NCBI GenBank assembly: GCA_009780955.1 | Contig: WQZB01000001.1 | Coordinates: 62,001 to 126,000 of the forward strand | From: Polyangiaceae bacterium | GTDB taxonomy: Bacteria; Myxococcota_A; Polyangia; Polyangiales; Polyangiaceae | DNA length: 64,000 nt | Direction: 5' to 3' | Shown: piece after piece, positions 56,806 through 64,000 of the stretch | Layout: every line of letters begins with the position of its first letter | How positions within the stretch are numbered: position 1 is the stretch's first letter | The notes under the pieces: generated by a model | Told to the model about the DNA's origin: nothing | Databases searched by the model: none | What the model saw: the letters and a program-made list of their open reading frames with translations, nothing else | Program-made: the position numbers and the translations under genes

Positions 56806-57483
56806 GTGCGCGTCGTCATCTGCCAAGCGGGTGTGGGCAACGTTCGCAGCGTTGTCCGGGCGGTTGAGTGTGCACTGTCGGCAAGCCAATCTGCCCGGAC
56901 TTCGGCAACCGTTGCCATCAGTAGCAGGCCAGAGCAACTGCAAGCAGCCGATGCCCTCATTGTTCCGGGCCAGGGTTCGTTCGGTGCATTCGCGGGTGCC
57001 ATCAAAGGTGGCCTGGGGCAAGCCATCGCCGAACACATCGCGAAGGGCAAGCCGTACCTCGGCATCTGCCTTGGCATGCAGGTACTTTTCGAAGACAGTG
57101 AGGAAGCACTTGGCTTGCGCGGGCTTGGTATTCTCCCTGGGCACGTCAGGCGCCTCAGGCCAGGCATGGACACGGAACAGGGTCGCCCGCTTCCGCTGCC
57201 TCACATCGGGTGGAATGCGGTAACGCGCGCCCAAGCAGCCCAAGCAACTATGCCGTTGAGCAAACACAACGTACTGTCGGGCGAGCCCACGCACTTTTAC
57301 TTCGCGCACACCTTCGCGGTTGTACCAACCGACGAGGCGTTGGTTCTCGCAACCACCGACTACGGCACAAGCTTCGTCAGTGCAGTTGTGCGCGACAACG
57401 TGCTCGGTGTGCAGTTTCACCCGGAAAAAAGCCAAGATGCAGGCATTTTTCTTCTAAAAACATTTTTCTCTCAATCAATATAA
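56806..57483 (+). CDS. hisH: Imidazole glycerol phosphate synthase subunit HisH
   Basis: VVICQAGVGNVRSVVRA, LIVPGQGSFGAF, YLGICLGMQVLFEDSEE, GVQFHPEKSQ. Confidence 0.93.
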   Translation: MRVVICQAGVGNVRSVVRAVECALSASQSARTSATVAISSRPEQLQAADALIVPGQGSFGAFAGAIKGGLGQAIAEHIAKGKPYLGICLGMQVLFEDSEEALGLRGLGILPGHVRRLRPGMDTEQGRPLPLPHIGWNAVTRAQAAQATMPLSKHNVLSGEPTHFYFAHTFAVVPTDEALVLATTDYGTSFVSAVVRDNVLGVQFHPEKSQDAGIFLLKTFFSQSI

Positions 57484-57492
57484 ATAGAAAAA

Positions 57493-58242
57493 ATGCGCGT
57501 TGTTCCTGCAATCGATCTGCTTGATGGCAAGGCGGTCCGCCTGCATCAAGGTCGCTACGACGCAGTCACGGTTTACGATGCCGATCCGCCCAGTGTTGCA
57601 CGACGGCTCGCAGGCAAGATTGATTTGCTCCACGTTGTCGATCTCGAAGGCGCGAAGACAGGGGCGCCTGTTCAAAAGGAATGTGTGCGCGCGATTTTGG
57701 CGGCCTTTGGTGCTGGCGGTGCTGGCAAACTCCAGGTCGGCGGCGGTGTCCGCTCGCGCGCTTCGTTCGAAGACTACCTTGCATTGGGCGCGCTTCGTGT
57801 CGTGCTCGGCACAGCCGCCGTGAAAAGCCCTGATCTCGTCCGCGACATCGCTCGCAGCTACCCGGGTGTTGTCGTGCTCGCGGTCGACGCAAAAAACGGA
57901 TGCGTTGCAACCGATGGGTGGACGGAAGTCTCGAGCATCACGGCAATCGAGCTTGTGCGCGCGCTCGCCGACGTACCAATCGGCGCCGTTCTCTACACCG
58001 ACGTATCGAAAGACGGCACTGGCGCCGGACCGAACGTGGAGGCAACCGCTGCCCTTGCTGGCTCGTCCCCGTTTCCCGTCATTGCCTCCGGAGGCGTCAG
58101 CACGGCCGCGCAAATCCGCGCGCTCGCGGCCATCGCGAACGTCGAAAGTGCCATTGTCGGGCGCGCGCTTTACGACGGCTCGCTAACACTCGACGAGGCT
58201 ATTGCATCAGCCCAAGGTGTGAACGGAGAAACGTGTAGATGA
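57493..58242 (+). CDS. hisA: HisA, phosphoribosylformimino-AICAR-P isomerase
   Basis: MRVVPAIDLLDGKAVRLHQGRYDAVTVYDADP, LQVGGGVRS, VLYTDVSKDGTGAGPNVEA, VIASGGVS. Confidence 0.95.
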   Translation: MRVVPAIDLLDGKAVRLHQGRYDAVTVYDADPPSVARRLAGKIDLLHVVDLEGAKTGAPVQKECVRAILAAFGAGGAGKLQVGGGVRSRASFEDYLALGALRVVLGTAAVKSPDLVRDIARSYPGVVVLAVDAKNGCVATDGWTEVSSITAIELVRALADVPIGAVLYTDVSKDGTGAGPNVEATAALAGSSPFPVIASGGVSTAAQIRALAAIANVESAIVGRALYDGSLTLDEAIASAQGVNGETCR

Positions 58243-60418
58243 GCGCATCGACGTACGCGCGCTGCTTCAAGTCTGCCGCGCCACCGTGACCGCCCTCCAT
58301 GTTTTCGTAATACAGGGGCGTGTGCCCACGAGCCTCGAGTCGCGCAACCATTTTGCGCGCGTGGGCCGGATGAACGCGGTCGTCCATCGTCGATGTCGTG
58401 TAAAGCACCGGCGGGTAATCAACACCACGTTGGATGTTGTGAAAGGGAGAGAACTTGGCAAGTGATTCCCAATCGGCAGGATCGTCGGGATCCCCATATT
58501 CACTCATCCACGAAGCGCCTGCCAAAAGCTTATGATACCGTTTCATGTCCGTCAGCGGCACCGCACTCACAATTGCACCGAAAAGCTCAGGGTGCTGCGT
58601 AAGCATCACGCTCGTGAGCAGGCCCCCGTTGCTTGCGCCCATGACACCAAGCAACTTTGGCGTGGTGACTCCACGGCGTATGATATCTTCGGCAACCGCC
58701 ACGAGATCGTCATAGGCATTCTGGCGCTTGTCTTTCATCGCCGCCTTGTGCCACGGAGGGCCATATTCGCCACCACCACGCAAGTTGGCGAGCACGAAGG
58801 TGCCGCCCTTCTCGAGCCATGCTGCACCACGCACTCCGTTGTAGTTTGGCGTCATCGAGATTTCAAAGCCGCCGTACGCCGTCATCAGTGTCGGGCCGGG
58901 TCTCGTCGCTCTCGTTGCGGCTGATCCTTCCCTTTTCCCTACTTCAAAATAAGGCACTTTCGTTCCGTCTTTCGATATCGCAAAGTGCTGCGTTGCCTCC
59001 ATGTTCGACGCATCGAAGAACGACGGATTCTTTTTCACCATCGTACGCTCAGCGGTGCGCGCGCTCCAAAACCACAGCGTGCTTGGCACCGTAAAGTCCT
59101 CGGTGAGCAGCCACACGTCGTCCGAGTTGTCCGGGTCAAATGCATGCGCCTCGATGGCGCCCGCCTTGGCATCCCTTGCATCGAGCGGCGCCCCCCCCCA
59201 CACGCCAGCACGGAGCGAAAAGAGTACGATTTCACTTTTTACGTCGCGCATCACGTGGAGCAAAATTTTGTTCTTCGCCCCTTCGAATGCCCGGAGCGAC
59301 ATGTGCGGCGTTGGCTTGAAAAGCACTTGAAAGCTGCGCCCAGTCACGAGACCTGGCGCGACTGGCGCAAGAACTGGCACGACAAATGACGCGAGCTTGG
59401 TGATGAGCAAACTACCGCTTTCGTAAGTGGCTTCACCCACTTTCCAATCGCTTTTGAGCCGCACGAATACGTTGTCGTTCCACAGTACGACATCGGCATC
59501 GTCGGGCGTATCGAGGCGCACGAGTTTCGGGCCCTGGAAAACGAAGACTTCGTGATGTTCGAAGTCTATCGTGCGCGTGCAGACGTCGTCGTGACGTCCC
59601 CCATGCCCACCATGAAAGGCGCGCTCGCACATCGCGCGAACGTGACGAGAATCCGCCTCAAAAATGAGCTTTGCGCTGGCAAGCGGTGTGCCCCGCTTCC
59701 ACTCTTTGACAATGCGCGGGTAGCCCGATTGCGTGAGCGATCCAGAGCCAAAGTCCGTGGCAACGAAAAGTGTATTTTCGTCTTTCCATGTTACCGTGGA
59801 TTTGGCCTCGGCAAGGGTAAAGCCTCCTTCGACGAAAGCCTTCTTTGAGACGTCGAATTCACGGACGATCTCGGCATCGCCGCCACCACGCGACAACCTT
59901 ACGAGGCACCGATTGTATCGTGGGTAAAGACACGTTGCACCGTGAAAAACGAAGCTCTCTTTCTCTGCCCGGTTGAGGGCATCCACGTCGAGCAAGGTTG
60001 TCCATGCCGGCAATGCTTTCTTGTATTCTGCCAACGTTGTTTGGCGCCAAAGCCCACGCGGGTGCTCGTCGTCCATCCAGAAATTGAAAATTGTGCTCCC
60101 GTGTACCGTGGGCCAAGGAATCTTGTCTTTCGAGCCGTAAATCGATAAGAGGCGTGCCTCGAGCGCGCGAAAGCCAGGCGCTGCCACGAGCTCGGTCTCC
60201 GTTGCCGCATTGTGCGCTCGCGCGAAACCGAGAGCACGCTCGCCATGTACCTCTTCGAGGTAGAGCAGATCGTCGTCGGTTGGATCGACACGAGCGGCGG
60301 ATGCTTGCGACACTTGCGACAAAGGTGAAGGTGGCGCAGGTGCCGAGCCACCACACGCCGCAACGAGAGCAACGAGACACGGCGCAATTAGGAGCGATGC
60401 TTTTGGTAGCTGGCTCAT
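58199..60418 (-). CDS. Prolyl oligopeptidase-family (S9) lipoprotein peptidase
   Basis: LLIAPCLVALVAACGGS; RGGGEYGPPWHKAAM, LLGVMGASNGGLLTSVMLTQHPELFGAIVSAVPLTDM, GGHGG. Confidence 0.9.
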   Translation of the reverse strand: MSQLPKASLLIAPCLVALVAACGGSAPAPPSPLSQVSQASAARVDPTDDDLLYLEEVHGERALGFARAHNAATETELVAAPGFRALEARLLSIYGSKDKIPWPTVHGSTIFNFWMDDEHPRGLWRQTTLAEYKKALPAWTTLLDVDALNRAEKESFVFHGATCLYPRYNRCLVRLSRGGGDAEIVREFDVSKKAFVEGGFTLAEAKSTVTWKDENTLFVATDFGSGSLTQSGYPRIVKEWKRGTPLASAKLIFEADSRHVRAMCERAFHGGHGGRHDDVCTRTIDFEHHEVFVFQGPKLVRLDTPDDADVVLWNDNVFVRLKSDWKVGEATYESGSLLITKLASFVVPVLAPVAPGLVTGRSFQVLFKPTPHMSLRAFEGAKNKILLHVMRDVKSEIVLFSLRAGVWGGAPLDARDAKAGAIEAHAFDPDNSDDVWLLTEDFTVPSTLWFWSARTAERTMVKKNPSFFDASNMEATQHFAISKDGTKVPYFEVGKREGSAATRATRPGPTLMTAYGGFEISMTPNYNGVRGAAWLEKGGTFVLANLRGGGEYGPPWHKAAMKDKRQNAYDDLVAVAEDIIRRGVTTPKLLGVMGASNGGLLTSVMLTQHPELFGAIVSAVPLTDMKRYHKLLAGASWMSEYGDPDDPADWESLAKFSPFHNIQRGVDYPPVLYTTSTMDDRVHPAHARKMVARLEARGHTPLYYENMEGGHGGAADLKQRAYVDALIYTFLRSHLGLMQ

Positions 60419-61005
60419 GCGCGTCGACGTAGCGCGTGGACCGTCCACGCGTAGCCAAGAACGAGAGCAACCCAACTTAGAAGCACGCCTCGACCGAGCG
60501 GGCTTCGCCCAATGGGAACGACACCAAAGCCGCCGTGGTACTGCGCGAAAGTGGCGCTTACGCCAAGCCGCTTATTGAACAGCACGCCCGCGACAAATAC
60601 AACGCCAAGAACAATGACCGAAACCGACAGCAGCCGCGAGCGTCGCTTCGCCATCACCCACGGCGCCGCGAGCGCGAACCCGACCGGGATCTGCGCGGCC
60701 GAGAAAAGAACGAGGGTGAGATCGATCGCAGACGGCACACGGCCCGAGCGCACGAAATACAAATAGGCCCAATCGCCGTGCAGCGAGGCAAAGTAACCAA
60801 CGACGGGCGCGAACACGAACGCCGCAAGCATTACGCAGAGAAGAAATGGCCTCGTGACAAGGAGCGGCTCGTCCGACCGCGAAAGCTCGCCTCGAGCAAA
60901 CCACGCGAGCTGTAGGCCTAAGAACAAGCCAAAGGGAAATGCAAAAGGGACTGGCATGGGAAGCCGTGGCGGGTAATGCGACGTGTGTTGGACGCTTGAT
61001 GCCAT
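60415..61005 (-). CDS. Integral membrane protein
   Basis: Multiple TM segments; 4-bp overlap with the S9 peptidase gene. Confidence 0.6.
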   Translation of the reverse strand: MASSVQHTSHYPPRLPMPVPFAFPFGLFLGLQLAWFARGELSRSDEPLLVTRPFLLCVMLAAFVFAPVVGYFASLHGDWAYLYFVRSGRVPSAIDLTLVLFSAAQIPVGFALAAPWVMAKRRSRLLSVSVIVLGVVFVAGVLFNKRLGVSATFAQYHGGFGVVPIGRSPLGRGVLLSWVALVLGYAWTVHALRRRA

Positions 61006-61044
61006 ACTCGGAAATACTTCCGGCAGTAGTGCTAAAGAGCGCAC

Positions 61045-61839
61045 GTGGATGAGAAACGTCTTCGAGATTTGCTTGCGCTCGTGAAAACGGGCGACCGTAC
61101 CATTGACGAGGCGGCGAGTGAGCTGCGGCGATTGCCTTTTGCCGATCTCGGCTTCGCCATGGTCGACCACCATCGCGCCCTTCGGCAAGGGGTGCCCGAG
61201 GTAATCCTCGCCGAAGGGAAAACGAGCGAGCAGATTGTGGCCATTGCCCGCGAGCTTGGGCGCACGGGGCAAAACGTGCTTATTACACGCATCGACGAAG
61301 CACACGCGGCCATCGTGGTGCGCGAGATCCACGGAATGCGCTACTCACGGGCAGCGCGCATGTGCACACTCGAGCAAGCGCCAATCGTCATGCTGCCGGG
61401 CGTGCTCGTGGCGATCGTCTGCGCAGGCACGAGCGACTTGCCCGTAGCCGAAGAGTGCGCCGAAACGATGCGCATGCTTGGCGTGCGCTTCGAGCGTGTA
61501 ATCGACGTGGGTGTTGCCGGCCTCCATCGACTGTTGTCGAAGCAGCCAGTGCTCGAGAAAGCAGGCGTCATCGTTGTCATCGCCGGCATGGAAGGGGCGC
61601 TCGCGAGTGTCGTGGGTGGCCTTGTCGACGTGCCCGTGATCGCGGTGCCAACTTCAACGGGTTACGGAGCCGCGTTCGGCGGCATCACAGCCATGTGCGC
61701 AATGATGGCAAGCTGCACTTCGGGAATCACCGTGGTGAACATCGACAACGGGTTCGGGGCGGCTTTCGCGACCGTTCGGATCTTGCGCGCACAAGGGCGC
61801 ATCACCAGGTCGGACAGAACCGGCAAATCGGAGACATGA
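61045..61839 (+). CDS. larB: Nickel pincer cofactor biosynthesis protein LarB
   Basis: LVKTGDRTIDEAASELRRLPFADLGFAMVDHHRALRQGVPEVILAEGKT; VIVVIAGMEGALASVVGGLVDVPVIAVPTSTGYGAAFGG. Confidence 0.92.
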   Translation: MDEKRLRDLLALVKTGDRTIDEAASELRRLPFADLGFAMVDHHRALRQGVPEVILAEGKTSEQIVAIARELGRTGQNVLITRIDEAHAAIVVREIHGMRYSRAARMCTLEQAPIVMLPGVLVAIVCAGTSDLPVAEECAETMRMLGVRFERVIDVGVAGLHRLLSKQPVLEKAGVIVVIAGMEGALASVVGGLVDVPVIAVPTSTGYGAAFGGITAMCAMMASCTSGITVVNIDNGFGAAFATVRILRAQGRITRSDRTGKSET

Positions 61840-63143
61840 GGGTGGGGAAGAAAACTACCGCTCCGGCAACGGCGCATTCTCACGACAGCGCGCACCACGA
61901 GCACCACACGCACGACGCGGCGCACGACGAGCAAACCAAGCAGGCGATCGAGCGCGGCGGCGGAAACGGAAAAATCCTCTTCTTCGACGCGCCGAGCGGG
62001 CTTGCAGGCGACATGATCATCGCGGCCCTCGTCGACCTTGGCGTGCCGGAACACGTCATCGTCAACGCCACCTCGGCACTGCCATTCAGCGGCTTCCATG
62101 TTCACTTCGACCAGTGTGAACGAAGCGGGATTGTCGCGACAACGTTCCACGTCCATGTCGACGGTGTTCAGCCAGAGCGAACGTACGACGCGATTCGCGC
62201 CATGCTTGAAGAGGCAAAGCTTTCGCCTGGCATCAAGGCAAAGGCCCAGGCAACCTTCCAAAGGCTTGCCGAATCGGAAGCCACAGTGCACCACGTGGCT
62301 CCGGACGACGTGCACTTTCACGAAGTCGGCGCGGTCGACTCCATCGTCGATGTCGTTGGCAGTGCAGCCGCACTCGATTACCTTGGCTGCGCGTGCCTCG
62401 TTGTCTCGCCCCTGCCCATGGGTCACGGGTGGGTGAAAACCCGCCATGGCGTTTTACCATTGCCTGCGCCCGCTACAGTAGAGTGCTTGCGGGGTTTTCC
62501 GACCTACGACGGCAACATTGCTTTCGAGCTCGTTACACCAACCGGTGCCGCCATCGTGGGCGCACACGCCACGGGCGCAACGCGCTGGCCGGCATTATCG
62601 CCTGAACGCACCGGCTGGGGCGCGGGAACCGCAACCCTCGCCGACAGGCCGAATGTTCTGCGTGCAGTGCTCGGCGAGCCAACGGATCGCGATTCAGCAT
62701 TCTGCGCGTCGCACGTGGTCGTAGAGGCCAACGTCGACGATACGACGGGCGAGCTTCTGGGGCATTGCATGAGCGCACTGCTTGCGGCAGGGGCGCTCGA
62801 CGCATGGGCCGTTCCCCTCACCATGAAAAAGGGAAGACCCGCATTCCAACTCGGCGCTCTTGCTCCCATCGCCCTTCGCGACACCATTGCATCCATCATG
62901 TTGCGCGAGAGCACCACGCTCGGTGTCCGCCATCACGAGGTCGCGCGTGTCGAGCGTCCACGGCGCATCGAGCACGTTGCAACACCGTTCGGCATCCTGC
63001 CGGTGAAGGTGGCCGAGGGTGACTTCGGTCCCCCGACATGCAAGGCTGAATTCGACGCGTGTCTTGCCGCAGCTCGCCATCACAACGTTCCGGTGCGAGT
63101 GGTCATCGAGGCGGTACTACGGGCCAGATTGCTGTCGATTTGA
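61836..63143 (+). CDS. larC: Nickel insertion protein LarC with His-rich N-terminus
   Basis: ILFFDAPSGLAGDMIIAALVDLGVP; HFHEVGAVDSIVDVVGSAAALDYLG; N-terminus HSHDSAHHEHHTHDAAHDE; ATGA overlap with larB. Confidence 0.92.
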   Translation: MRVGKKTTAPATAHSHDSAHHEHHTHDAAHDEQTKQAIERGGGNGKILFFDAPSGLAGDMIIAALVDLGVPEHVIVNATSALPFSGFHVHFDQCERSGIVATTFHVHVDGVQPERTYDAIRAMLEEAKLSPGIKAKAQATFQRLAESEATVHHVAPDDVHFHEVGAVDSIVDVVGSAAALDYLGCACLVVSPLPMGHGWVKTRHGVLPLPAPATVECLRGFPTYDGNIAFELVTPTGAAIVGAHATGATRWPALSPERTGWGAGTATLADRPNVLRAVLGEPTDRDSAFCASHVVVEANVDDTTGELLGHCMSALLAAGALDAWAVPLTMKKGRPAFQLGALAPIALRDTIASIMLRESTTLGVRHHEVARVERPRRIEHVATPFGILPVKVAEGDFGPPTCKAEFDACLAAARHHNVPVRVVIEAVLRARLLSI

Positions 63144-63152
63144 AAGCGGTCT
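63135..63152. repeat. TIR half-site (tcgatttgaaagcggtct)
   Basis: Reverse complement AGACCGCTTTCAAATCGA matches the compact palindrome at 25890; contains the larC stop TGA. Confidence 0.7.
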
Positions 63153-63240
63153 GGGTTCTTCGTCTTTTGTTCGCTACTCCGATATGCTATCGGGCACGTT
63201 CGGATGATCCGGCGTTAGGGCGTCAGTCGAGGAGCAACGA

Positions 63241-64000
63241 ATGATTCCGTGTCCGCACTGTGGTGCGTTCGGTCAACCTTCGGACAAATTCTGCAACACC
63301 TGCGGTACACCAGCTGCTGGCGCACAAGGCTTTGGCCAACAGCAAGGTGGTTATGCCCCACCTGCTGGCGTACCTGCACAACAGGGCAGCTTCGGTGGGC
63401 CACCACCAGCAGGCGCTGGAGATGCGGGGTTTGGCGCACCACTGCAATGCCAAATGGGCCACGAAATTGCTCCTGGAGCAAGCTACTGCCCACACGGTCA
63501 CCCAATCGCGGGCGCGCCCGACGCTGCGCAGTTCCCCAACGATCAATACGGCGGCGCCTACGGTCAGGCGGGTCAAGCGCAGCAGGGAGGCTTCGGCGCT
63601 CCTCCTCCTCAGCAACAAGGTTTCATTCCTGCCCCGCAGCAAGGTTTCGCTCCTCCTCAGCAACAAGGCTTTGGGTACACGCCTGGCTTAGGCGGTTACG
63701 GCGATCCCCAGCAGCAAGGCTATGTCCCCCAGCCGTACCAAGATCCAAATGCCCCGTACGGCGGCGGATATCCCCAAGGTGCGCCTGCTGGCTATCCGCC
63801 TCAGCAAGGTTACCCTCCCCCTCCGCAAGATCAGGGCTTCCTGCCGGCTCCTGCCCCACCACCAGGAGGCCCACCACCAGGCCCACCACCAGGACTGGGC
63901 GGTGGCGGGGCCAACGTTTACGGGGCCCCGCCTCAAGCCGACGTTGTTGCGCCGCTACCTCAGGCAATCCCGCCGAATCTTCCAGTCTCTGCACTTCGCG
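63241..64000 (+). CDS. Zinc-ribbon protein with long Gln/Pro/Gly-rich low-complexity region (partial, runs off window)
   Basis: Own translation: MIPCPHCGAFGQPSDKFCNTCGTPAAGAQGFGQQQGGYAPPAG...QQQGFIPAPQQGFAPPQQQGFGYTPG...PPPGGPPPGPPPGLGG; no stop before 64000. Confidence 0.75.
   Translation, partial: MIPCPHCGAFGQPSDKFCNTCGTPAAGAQGFGQQQGGYAPPAGVPAQQGSFGGPPPAGAGDAGFGAPLQCQMGHEIAPGASYCPHGHPIAGAPDAAQFPNDQYGGAYGQAGQAQQGGFGAPPPQQQGFIPAPQQGFAPPQQQGFGYTPGLGGYGDPQQQGYVPQPYQDPNAPYGGGYPQGAPAGYPPQQGYPPPPQDQGFLPAPAPPPGGPPPGPPPGLGGGGANVYGAPPQADVVAPLPQAIPPNLPVSALR

Overview
A 64 kb, GC-rich, densely coded chromosomal window. Its gene content suggests a Myxococcota/Polyangia-like bacterium (inference). Most of it is core genome: hflX, efp, murB, hrpB, accD, folC, glmM, ahcY, serC, argB, hisH, hisA, a tRNA-Pro and larB/larC. 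Around these are many lipoproteins, TPR proteins, a Hanks-type kinase and a diacetamido-sugar biosynthesis cluster. No rRNA, CRISPR array, prophage or intact transposon was seen. The main non-routine signals are: (1) a roughly 123-bp terminal-inverted-repeat element (GACCGCTTTC...GAAAGCGGTC). It has three near-full copies, a compact palindrome and many half-sites that sit on stop codons. One copy is translated in frame as the N-terminus of an acetyltransferase. (2) A second palindromic family (GTAGGGGC...GCCCCTAC) that supplies TAG stop codons to several genes and abuts an hflX lacking a normal start codon. (3) An overlapping three-gene operon around a radical SAM/SPASM enzyme with a fused peptide-like N-terminus. 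(4) An accessory patch between glmM and ahcY with an HEXXH effector-like protein, a candidate immunity protein and a VapBC-like pair. (5) An HNH nuclease plus AlbA_2/Schlafen-type ATPase pair. (6) A lipoprotein with six CxxxCxxxC repeats.
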